Positions 26,523 to 33,745 of a DNA stretch of 64,000 nucleotides are shown piece after piece. The DNA lies in assembly GCF_000243215.1 (NCBI RefSeq), contig NZ_JH594596.1:1772892-1836891 (forward strand), read 5' to 3'. Both the position numbers and the translations under genes were made by a program. Under the pieces are notes generated by a model. It did not search any database. It was not told the DNA's origin and saw only the letters and a list, made by a program, of their open reading frames with translations. Position 1 is the stretch's first letter. Every line of letters starts with the position of its first letter. Source of the stretch: Odoribacter laneus YIT 12061 (GTDB taxonomy: Bacteria; Bacteroidota; Bacteroidia; Bacteroidales; Marinifilaceae).

Positions 26523-26951
26523 ATGAAAAAATACAAGTTTAAGATAAACGGTCAAACCTACGAAGTTGAGGTAGGTGGATTCGATGGCTCAAACGCTACT
26601 GTTTCTGTAAACGGCACCCCTTATCAAGTAGAAATACAGGGAGAAGAGAAGAAAGCAAAAACGCCAGTATTAGCTCGTAAACCGGTGGTAAACAAACCGG
26701 GAGAAGGCCAGATTAAAAAGAATGAAAGCAGTGGAGCTGCTTACAAAATCAACTCTCCGCTACCAGGAACCATTAAAAAAATCAATATTAGCGTTGGGGC
26801 TACCGTAAAAGCTGGCGAATGCGTTATGATTATGGAGGCCATGAAAATGGACAATAACGTAATGGCCGAAAAAGGTGGTGTTGTACAGGCTATCAAAGTA
26901 AAAGAAGGAGATGCAGTTCTCCAAGGCGATACATTAGTAGAAATAGCATAA
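26523..26951 (+). CDS. mmdC: Biotin carrier subunit of methylmalonyl-CoA decarboxylase
   Basis: 142 residues. An N-terminal beta-rich part (KKYKFKINGQTYEVEV) and a Lys/Pro-rich linker (about 45-72) precede a biotinyl domain (75-142) with the canonical 'VMIMEAMKMDNNV', whose Lys in EAMKM is biotinylated. It carries CO2 as carboxybiotin from the alpha subunit to the membrane beta subunit. The flexible linker length fits a swinging-arm role. It is followed 11 bp later by the beta subunit gene. Confidence 0.93.
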   Translation: MKKYKFKINGQTYEVEVGGFDGSNATVSVNGTPYQVEIQGEEKKAKTPVLARKPVVNKPGEGQIKKNESSGAAYKINSPLPGTIKKINISVGATVKAGECVMIMEAMKMDNNVMAEKGGVVQAIKVKEGDAVLQGDTLVEIA

Positions 26952-28066
26952 TTCAATAGAATATGAACAGACTTATTTTCATTATGCTATCTTTTTTGTT
27001 TGTCGCCTTCAGCGGAAATATCTGCGAAGCTTCAGACAAAGGTAGCTTAAAAGACGAGCTTGTCCACGGCAAATGGATGAACAGGGCCGACGGGTATATC
27101 CCGAAGGCTATCCGGGCAGCAGACTTAAAGCCGGATCAGAAAGCCCGGACGGTAGCCCGCTACAAAGTTTACAGTTTTTATGATGATGGAACCTTTACCA
27201 TGGACTCCATCAAACAGCGTTATACCGGAACATGGCAATTGGAAGGAAATAAAGTCATTATGACTTTCAATCCGAAAAAGATTACAGAATTCTCTCCGAA
27301 CTTAGATCCGAATGCCTCTGGACAAGGTTACGTAACAACCGATGTAATGGTCAACTTAGGTATCCGTACCGCTACCATAAACGGAGATGTACTGGAATTC
27401 TCAAATCCGACCCAGAATGCTTATCACAATTCCGACGCTATTGCCGGAATGAAGAATTTCTGGGAATTTACCGGATTCCCGAATGCCACGACAGGAAACC
27501 TGATCATGATCATTATTGCCTTAATTTTTATCTGGCTGGCTATCCGCTTCGACTACGAACCCATGTTGTTGATTCCGATAGGTATGGGTATCATTATCGG
27601 AAATATTCCTTTCTATATGGGAGAGGCCTTCAACCTGAAATTGGGTATTTACGAACCGGGATCGGTATTGAATATTCTTTATTCCGGTGTGATCAACGGT
27701 TGGTATCCTCCTTTGATCTTCCTGGGTATTGGAGCGATGACCGACTTCTCTTCTTTGATTTCCAATCCTCGTTTGATGTTATTGGGAGCAGCGGCCCAAT
27801 TGGGTATATTTGTAACCTTCCTCGGAGCTTTATGGTTAGGATTTGCTCCTCCCGAGGCCGGTGCTATCGGTATTATCGGTGGAGCCGACGGTCCGACAGC
27901 TATTTTCCTTTCCTCTAAATTAGCCAACGGCGTAAACATGCTGGCCGACGGGACCTTAGTGAAAAACCTTATCGGTCCGATTGCTATTGCAGCATATTCC
28001 TATATGGCTTTGGTTCCGGTAATTCAGCCGCCGGTAATCAACTTACTGACTACAAAACACGAACGG

Positions 28067-28073
28067 AAAATGC
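28067..28073 (+). repeat. Target-site duplication, left copy (AAAATGC)
   Basis: The same seven bases occur at 29231-29237 on the other side of the IS. In the intact gene this sequence would appear once, as part of the codons AAA ATG CGT. Confidence 0.8.
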
Positions 28074-29230
28074 TGAATTCAACTTGCAAATGCAACAGAA
28101 TTCTGATTAATAATTTGTTTAAATATTTCGTTTGGCGTGAGGTATCCAAGTCTTTTACGAGGTCGATTATTGAGTTTATTTTCAATCCACTTAATCTGTT
28201 TGTTGGTTACTTCACTAAAGTCCTTACCCTTTGGGATATACTGCCTGATAAGCCCGTTGGTGTTTTCATTGGCACCACGTTCCCATGAGTGGTATGGTTT
28301 GCAAAAATAGAATTTTATTTCCAATTTTTGCGCAATTTCCTCGTGCTTTGCAAACTCCTTTCCATTGTCAGCCGTAATTGTGTGTATTAAGTTTTTCACT
28401 TTCCGCAGTGCCCATACTGCAATCTTAGCTACCGGGATGGCTTCTTTTCCCGACAACTTGCGTATCCAGACCCTGCTTGTTGCTCTGTCGTTAATGGTAA
28501 GAATGGCACCTTTGTGGTTCTTACCAATAATTGTATCTATCTCTAAATCACCAAATCTCTCCTTCAGTTCCACTATCTCGGGACGCTCATCAATATCCAC
28601 CCTGCCTGGGATAAATCCTCGCCCTGCATTTTTAGAACCACGTTTGGCATACCTGCGACCTTGTCTGCGAAGATATTTGTGCAGTTTGCCACCCCGCCGC
28701 TTATCCTCCCAAATCCAGCGATATATCGTTTCGTGAGATACCATCGCAATTCCCTCCAAGCGGCTCCTGCCGACAATCTGCTCCGGGCTGAATCCTTTCT
28801 TCAACAGCTTTATTATCCGTTTTCTCATTGCCGGTGTAAGCACTTCCTTGCGATGTTTTTGCTGCTTGCGCCTGTCTGCTTTTCGCTGGGCAAGCTCCAT
28901 GCTATAGCTACCACTTCGGGCGTCGCAATTGCGCTTTATCTCCCTGTAAACAGTGCTTTTATCTACTCCGATAGCTTCCGCTATTGCTTTTTTGCTCATC
29001 GGTATTTGCAACATCATAGAAATTGCATACCTTTGTTCCTCGGTTATATGTTTGCTCATCTGCAACTTTTTTTTCTTTGGACGGACAATTAAAGCAAAGA
29101 TAGCAAACTTTATCCATTCAGAGTGAGAGAAAGGGGGACATTGTCTCTCTTTCCTCTCTGAAAAATAAATGTTTTTATTGCTTATTATCCGCACCCAAAA
29201 AGTTGCATTTATAAGTTGAACTCAAGAATT
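28074..29230 (-). mobile_element. IS30-family insertion sequence, 1157 bp
   Basis: The ends carry imperfect 23-bp inverted repeats: 28074-28096 and 29202-29224 match at 20 of 23 positions when the right end is reverse-complemented. Six extra bases (29225-29230) separate the right inverted repeat from the direct repeat. The single transposase gene lies on the minus strand, opposite to mmdB. A 7-bp duplication is longer than the 2-4 bp usual for IS30, so part of the match may be chance. Confidence 0.9.
28079..29059 (-). CDS. IS30-family transposase
   Basis: 326 residues from the ATG at 29059 (MSKHITEEQRYAISMMLQ). A frame extension to 29194 exists but lies toward the IS end and is unlike the family. 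An N-terminal helix-turn-helix (MSKKAIAEAIGVDKSTVYREIKRN) is followed by an IS30 second HTH region (KLLKKGFSPEQIVGRSRLEG) and the DDE core: Asp in 'LEIDTIIGKNHKGAIL', Asp in 'TADNGKEFA' and Glu in 'RGANENTNGLIRQY'. No frameshift is visible, so the transposase appears functional, which suggests recent insertion. Its stop codon overlaps the left inverted repeat. Confidence 0.95.
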   Translation of the reverse strand: MSKHITEEQRYAISMMLQIPMSKKAIAEAIGVDKSTVYREIKRNCDARSGSYSMELAQRKADRRKQQKHRKEVLTPAMRKRIIKLLKKGFSPEQIVGRSRLEGIAMVSHETIYRWIWEDKRRGGKLHKYLRRQGRRYAKRGSKNAGRGFIPGRVDIDERPEIVELKERFGDLEIDTIIGKNHKGAILTINDRATSRVWIRKLSGKEAIPVAKIAVWALRKVKNLIHTITADNGKEFAKHEEIAQKLEIKFYFCKPYHSWERGANENTNGLIRQYIPKGKDFSEVTNKQIKWIENKLNNRPRKRLGYLTPNEIFKQIINQNSVAFAS

Positions 29231-29237
29231 AAAATGC
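29231..29237 (+). repeat. Target-site duplication, right copy (AAAATGC)
   Basis: Second copy of the 7-bp direct repeat. The mmdB frame resumes with the C at 29237 joined to GT at 29238-29239. Confidence 0.8.
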
Positions 29238-29790
29238 GTCCCCCGCGTTCTGTCAGCCGTTTGGAAAAACAACTCTTCCCCATCATCGGTTTGTTGCTGA
29301 CAGCTTTTATTGCACCGTCTGCACTTCCGTTGTTAGGTATGCTGTTCTTTGGTAATTTGCTGAAAGAATCGACAGTAACCAATCGTTTGGCCAATACAGC
29401 CAGCAATGCTTTGATCGACACGATCACGATGTTATTGGGAGTTACCGTAGGAGCTTCCACTCAAGCCGACGTATTCCTGACGAAAGACTCTATTTTGATC
29501 TTCGGATTAGGAGCGTTCTCTTTCATCATTGCGACTGCCGGGGGGGTATTAGTAGCCAAAATCATGAACTGGTTATCTCCGAAGAGCAATCCGATCAATC
29601 CGATGATTGGAGCCGCCGGCGTATCTGCAGTTCCGGACAGTGCCCGGGTGGTACAAAATTTGGGATTGAAAAACGATCCGACCAACTACTTGCTGATGCA
29701 TGCGATGGCTCCGAACGTATCCGGAGTGATCGGATCAGCGGTTGCTGCCGGAACTTTACTGAGTTTCTTGATGTAAAATCGCTATTCTAT

Positions 29791-29822
29791 AAAAAACTCC
29801 CTGATCAAACAGGGAGTTTTTT
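29791..29822. terminator. Bidirectional terminator after mmdB
   Basis: AAAAAACTCCCTG pairs perfectly with CAGGGAGTTTTTT over a 6-nt loop. It has a T run on both strands, as expected between the convergent decarboxylase operon and the DoxX gene. Confidence 0.92.
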
Positions 29823-29823
29823 A

Positions 29824-30255
29824 TTATCCATTTCTGTATTTCCTTTTCCAGAAAAATACATAATCCAAGGAATAACGTCCTCCTCCTATCCAAAAAAACA
29901 AAATATAAAATGCCAGATATAAAATTCCGAGTTCTTTCATCTGGAAAGGATCATCCCCATGAATAACCCATATTGCTATTATCATATTAAAAATCAAAGG
30001 TAGAGCCGACAAGCGGGTAAACAGCCCGAACAAAAGAAGCACAGAACACCCCACTTCTGCCAAAAGGGAAAAAACAAGGGATACCACCGGACTAACCCCC
30101 AAGGGATCCGGGAAATTATCAGCCAGTTCACCGAAGGCCATCCATTTTGCACCTCCATGCAGTAACATCATACAAGCAATAAATACCCGAACGAATAATA
30201 AAGGCAAAGAACGCCCTTTCTGTAATGGTTTTCCCAGAAATAAAAAATCTTTCAT
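29824..30255 (-). CDS. DoxX-family membrane protein
   Basis: 143 residues from the ATG at 30255 (MKDFLFLGKPLQKGRSLPLLFVRVF); the longer frame to 30354 adds a charged segment unlike the family. Four helices are visible. The motif 'LLFVRVFIACMMLLHGGAKW' and 'LLAEVGCSVLLLFGLFTRLSALPLIFNMIIAI' match DoxX/DoxD small membrane proteins. The cellular role of this family is poorly defined (quinone- or thiosulfate-linked redox in some archaea). The gene is single and convergent with the decarboxylase operon. Confidence 0.82.
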   Translation of the reverse strand: MKDFLFLGKPLQKGRSLPLLFVRVFIACMMLLHGGAKWMAFGELADNFPDPLGVSPVVSLVFSLLAEVGCSVLLLFGLFTRLSALPLIFNMIIAIWVIHGDDPFQMKELGILYLAFYILFFWIGGGRYSLDYVFFWKRKYRNG

Positions 30256-30510
30256 AAAACAATTGTAATTAACATAGTAAATACGAGTATCCCCCTCTTT
30301 CCAGAAAATCACGTCTATCTTCCGTCCCCACTTACAACCTTTATTCCCCTCCACTTACTTCTTCCTCACAACGCATTTTATTTTACGAAAATACCTAAAA
30401 ATATGTTTCTTTTCCCTCTTTATTCTTTTCTTCATCTTTTTTCTGATACATATTTTTTCTTTCTTTTTATAAACGGTATCTTTATCCCATTATTTATTTA
30501 ATTTACATAT

Positions 30511-31539
30511 ATGAGTATCCGAGGTTTTGGTAGTGATAATTTTTCCGGAGTCCTTCCGGAAGTGTTCAATGCTCTGAAAGAGGCCGCATACGGACATCAA
30601 CATTCTTACGGAGAAGATCTTTATACAGAAAAAGCAATCCAAGATTTTAAACAAATCTTCGGGAAAGATATAGAAATCTTTTTCGTATACAATGGAACAG
30701 GAGCCAATATTGTCAGTCTTTCTGCTTTCGCCCGTTCATTCAACGCAGTTATTTGTGCAGAAACGGCCCATATTAATGTAGACGAATGCGGAGCCATCCA
30801 AAAACAGGCAGGCTGTAAACTGCTTACTGTTCCCACGTTTGACGGTAAATTAAATACCGGACTTATTCAAAATCACATGCATGGTTTCGGGGAACAACAC
30901 CATTCACAACCCAATATCATTTCGTTAACCCAATGTACGGAACTCGGAACGACCTATACGCCGGAAGAATTGAAAGAAATATGTGATTTTGCCCATGCAA
31001 GGGGACTCTATGTCCATATGGACGGCGCCCGTTTAGCCAATGCAGTAGCATATCTGAATTGTGACCCTTTAGATATTACCGTAAAAGCCGGTATTGACGT
31101 ATTGAGTTTCGGAGGAACCAAAAACGGTATGATGTTCGGAGAAGCCGTTATTTTTTTCAATACTTCTGTTTGCCAAAATGTCCCTTATATCCGCAAACAA
31201 GCGATGCAGCTTCATTCCAAATCCCGTTTCATTGCTGCCCAATTCTCCGCTATATTAAAAAACGGACTTTGGCTAAAAACAGCAGCTCACGCCAATCGCA
31301 TGGCTCAAAAACTGGCAAACGAAGCTTCACTTATTCCCGGAATTAAAATTACTCAAAAAGTGGAAGGCAATGAAATATTCGCCATCATCCCCCGGGATAA
31401 AATTGAATGCTTGCAGAAAGAATGTTTCTTTTATATATGGGATGAAGACGCTTCGGAAATCCGCTGGGTATGCTCTTTCGATACCACAGAAAGCGATATC
31501 ATTGAATTTGTAAATTTACTGAGAGAGAAATTACTCTAA
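30511..31539 (+). CDS. ltaE: Low-specificity L-threonine aldolase
   Basis: 342 residues, fold-type I PLP enzyme. 'GFGSDNFSGVLPEVFNALKEAAYGHQHSYGEDLYTEKA' is the N-terminal substrate region. 'YVHMDGARLANAV' holds the PLP-binding Asp and the Arg, and 'VLSFGGTKNGMMFGEAVIFF' holds the Schiff-base Lys. It splits threonine or allo-threonine to glycine and acetaldehyde. It may be transcribed with the following MnmC-like gene (17-bp gap). Confidence 0.92.
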   Translation: MSIRGFGSDNFSGVLPEVFNALKEAAYGHQHSYGEDLYTEKAIQDFKQIFGKDIEIFFVYNGTGANIVSLSAFARSFNAVICAETAHINVDECGAIQKQAGCKLLTVPTFDGKLNTGLIQNHMHGFGEQHHSQPNIISLTQCTELGTTYTPEELKEICDFAHARGLYVHMDGARLANAVAYLNCDPLDITVKAGIDVLSFGGTKNGMMFGEAVIFFNTSVCQNVPYIRKQAMQLHSKSRFIAAQFSAILKNGLWLKTAAHANRMAQKLANEASLIPGIKITQKVEGNEIFAIIPRDKIECLQKECFFYIWDEDASEIRWVCSFDTTESDIIEFVNLLREKLL

Positions 31540-31555
31540 TTCTTTCCTCTCTTAT

Positions 31556-32254
31556 ATGAAACGCCAGTTTGTTCATACGGAAGACGGAAGTACTACCTTA
31601 TATGTCCCTGCACTAAATGAACATTATCATTCGATACACGGGGCCATACAGGAGTCCTTACATATTTTTATCCGGGCGGGAATTGAATTTTACCTCCAGA
31701 CTCATTCCACCGGTTTTCCTTTATCTGAATTGAATATTTTAGAAGCAGGATTCGGAACAGGCTTAAATGCTTATCTTTCGCTTCTGTATGCAGAAAAGCA
31801 AAAAATCAGGCTTCAGTACCACAGCCTTGAAAAATATCCCTTAACCTTCGAGGAAATCCAACAACTCAATTATAAAGCACAAGTTCCTGCTAAAAACCCG
31901 GATCTATTTGACCGGTTGCATACCTCCCCCTGGGAGACAGAAAACCTGATCAGCCCGTTCTTTCGTTTACACAAATACCAGAAAGATTTTAGGGAAATCA
32001 GTTTTGAATCCCGTTTCGACATCGTTTTTTTCGATGCTTTCAACCCGGATATTCAGCCTTATTTATGGACGGAAGAAGTATTCCGGAATTTTCATAAAGC
32101 CCTTAAACCGGGAGGGATATTGGTTACCTATTGTGTAAAAGGGAGTGTCAAGCAAGCTCTTCGAAACCTGGGATTTATGTTAAAAAAGCTCCCGGGACCT
32201 CCGGGGAAAAGAGAAATATTGAGAGCGCAGAAGGCCGTTTTTGAAAAGAAATAA
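31556..32254 (+). CDS. MnmC-like (DUF752) SAM-dependent methyltransferase
   Basis: 232 residues matching the methyltransferase half of MnmC without the FAD oxidoreductase half. Landmarks are 'SVHGAIQESLHIFI'-type start (YHSIHGAIQESLHIF), the SAM-binding 'ILEAGFGTGLNAYLSL', 'FDIVFFDAFNPDIQPYLWTEEVFRNFHKALKPGGILVTYCVKGSVKQALRNLGF' and a Pro/Gly-rich end 'LPGPPGKREILRA'. The likely activity is the final methylation of 5-aminomethyl-2-thiouridine in tRNA wobble positions. Stand-alone forms occur in many Bacteroidetes. It overlaps no neighbour if the next gene starts at 32259. Confidence 0.85.
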   Translation: MKRQFVHTEDGSTTLYVPALNEHYHSIHGAIQESLHIFIRAGIEFYLQTHSTGFPLSELNILEAGFGTGLNAYLSLLYAEKQKIRLQYHSLEKYPLTFEEIQQLNYKAQVPAKNPDLFDRLHTSPWETENLISPFFRLHKYQKDFREISFESRFDIVFFDAFNPDIQPYLWTEEVFRNFHKALKPGGILVTYCVKGSVKQALRNLGFMLKKLPGPPGKREILRAQKAVFEKK

Positions 32255-32258
32255 AGAC

Positions 32259-33047
32259 ATGGAAAAGGAAGAAATCAAAGAATTACTGGAGGATAAATAC
32301 CGGGAATACTGTCGTTCTGATTTTTTTGTAATCACCGATCCCATTCAAATCCCCAAACTGTTTGAACAAAAAGAAGACATTGAAATATCCGGTTTTCTGG
32401 CGGCGTCTCTGGCTTGGGGACAACGTCCTACGATTATTCGCAAATGTAAAGAACTTATGCGTCTGATGGATTATGCACCCTACGACTTTATATTAAATGC
32501 CCAAGAAACAGATTTTGAACGTTTTACAAACTTCAAACACCGTACATTTAACGGCTATGACTGCTGTTATTTTTTACAGGCTTTAGCTCACATTTACCGG
32601 ACCAAAGGAGGTTTGGAAAAAATCTTTACACAGGCTTACCAGCAACATCAGGATATGTTCCAGGTGTTGCGTTGTTGGTATAACGAATTTACAGCACTTC
32701 CAGCCGAAAAAAGAGTACTAAGGCATATTGCAAATGTGGAAAAAGGATCGGCAGCCAAAAGAGTAAACATGTTCCTTCGTTGGATGGTCCGCCGAGATGC
32801 CAGTGGCATCGATTTCGGATTGTGGAAATCGATCCCTCCCGCCGCCTTACTGATCCCTTTGGATCTACATACGGGAAATGTAAGCCGCAATTTGGGCCTG
32901 CTCCATCGCAAACAAAATGATGCCCAAGCTGTTGCAGAACTGACAGAGCGACTCCGGGAATTTGATCCCGTAGATCCCATCCGCTACGACTTCGCCCTAT
33001 TCGGCTTAGGTGCTTTTGCCAAGTCAAAGGAAGAAAAGGAGTATTAA
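32259..33047 (+). CDS. TIGR02757/DUF2400 family protein
   Basis: 262 residues from the ATG at 32259, 4 bp after the methyltransferase stop; an upstream in-frame TTG would overlap that gene. The sequence 'LLEDKYREYCRSDFFVITDPIQIPKLFEQKEDIEISGFLAASLAWGQR' and 'MFLRWMVRRDASGIDFGLWKSIPPAALLIPLDLHTGNVSRNLGLL' match TIGR02757, a conserved family of unknown function with a DNA-glycosylase-like helix arrangement (the latter is my recollection). The family's conserved Asp after 'IPLDLHT' is present. Tight spacing suggests an operon with ltaE and the methyltransferase. Confidence 0.82.
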   Translation: MEKEEIKELLEDKYREYCRSDFFVITDPIQIPKLFEQKEDIEISGFLAASLAWGQRPTIIRKCKELMRLMDYAPYDFILNAQETDFERFTNFKHRTFNGYDCCYFLQALAHIYRTKGGLEKIFTQAYQQHQDMFQVLRCWYNEFTALPAEKRVLRHIANVEKGSAAKRVNMFLRWMVRRDASGIDFGLWKSIPPAALLIPLDLHTGNVSRNLGLLHRKQNDAQAVAELTERLREFDPVDPIRYDFALFGLGAFAKSKEEKEY

Positions 33048-33745
33048 CGATTCAGCAAGGGATAAGAGTTGAGCTTGTCTGCTGCCCGGCTATAAAGAAA
33101 ATCTTCCAAAGCTTCTACATAATTCATACGGTGAGCATCACTTCCCACAAAGCTCACCATTCCCGACTTTAATAATTGCCAAGCGATCTTCTCTGTTTCT
33201 TTTCCATAAAATCCGGCCAAAGAAAGTAAATTCACTTGTAAAAGACAACCCTTTTTGACCAAATCCTGACATTTCTCCAGAAAATGATTGTAATAAAACT
33301 TATATCGCTCCGGATGGGCCAATACCGGGACATATCCTTTAGCGCGCAAGAGAAAAATCAAAGACTCTAAATGTATCGACTCCGCCAGAAAACTATTCTC
33401 AATCAAGATATATTGCTGATAAAAAGGCAACATCTTTCCTTCTTCCGCCAATTGGAAAACTTCCTCTCCTACCCGATACTCCGCTCCTGCTTCTATAGGC
33501 ACCTCCGGACAAGCTTTTTTTAAAATTGCCAGAGTCGTTTGGATATCTTCTATACTATTGGGCATAGCCGGATAAGCAACATGAGGCGTCAATGAGAAAT
33601 GTTCAATTCCTAATTTCCTCATTTTTTCCACCAATTTTACCGCTTCCTCCAAGGTCTTCACCCCATCGTCCAAACCCGGTAAAAGGTGCGCATGCATATC
33701 ATGCCGATAAGAAAAATATTGTTTACGACTCCCAAACCATCCCAT
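33044..33745 (-). CDS. CpsB/YwqE-type tyrosine phosphatase (PHP fold)
   Basis: 233 residues. The metal-binding PHP motifs are 'YRHDMHAHLLPGLDDG' (first His pair and Asp), 'FSLTPHVAYP', 'EAGAEYRV', 'PVLAHPERY' and 'FVGSDAHRMN'. This family dephosphorylates the tyrosine-rich tail of the capsule kinase. The gene follows directly on the kinase stop codon (TAA then ATG with no gap), which strongly supports that pairing. Its 3' end overlaps the convergent TIGR02757 gene by a few bases. Confidence 0.9.
   Translation of the reverse strand: MGWFGSRKQYFSYRHDMHAHLLPGLDDGVKTLEEAVKLVEKMRKLGIEHFSLTPHVAYPAMPNSIEDIQTTLAILKKACPEVPIEAGAEYRVGEEVFQLAEEGKMLPFYQQYILIENSFLAESIHLESLIFLLRAKGYVPVLAHPERYKFYYNHFLEKCQDLVKKGCLLQVNLLSLAGFYGKETEKIAWQLLKSGMVSFVGSDAHRMNYVEALEDFLYSRAADKLNSYPLLNR

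Larger units (their letters stand above)
26963..29776 (+). pseudogene. mmdB: Sodium-pumping decarboxylase beta subunit, disrupted by IS30 insertion
   Basis: The reading frame is split at 28073 by an IS30-family element. Removing the IS plus one copy of the 7-bp repeat (28074-29237) restores a continuous 549-residue protein across K-M-R-P-P-R-S-V-S-R. Residues 1-370 carry a signal peptide, an unusual lipocalin-like region (about 25-150, e.g. YTGTWQLEGNKVIMTF), then OadB membrane segments with 'GAIGIIGGADGPTAIFLSSKLA', the Asp-containing sodium-site motif. The 3' piece (29238-29776) holds the remaining helices, with 'AAGVSAVPDSARVVQNLG'. As it stands, translation of the 5' piece would run into IS sequence and stop at 28288. 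The subunit decarboxylates carboxybiotin and pumps Na+, so the insertion should inactivate the pump. Confidence 0.93.

Noticed and set aside
29216-29776. The 3' mmdB piece as an independent gene
   Set aside because: It begins with a TTG inside the IS end and continues the frame of the interrupted gene exactly; it is the second half of a pseudogene.
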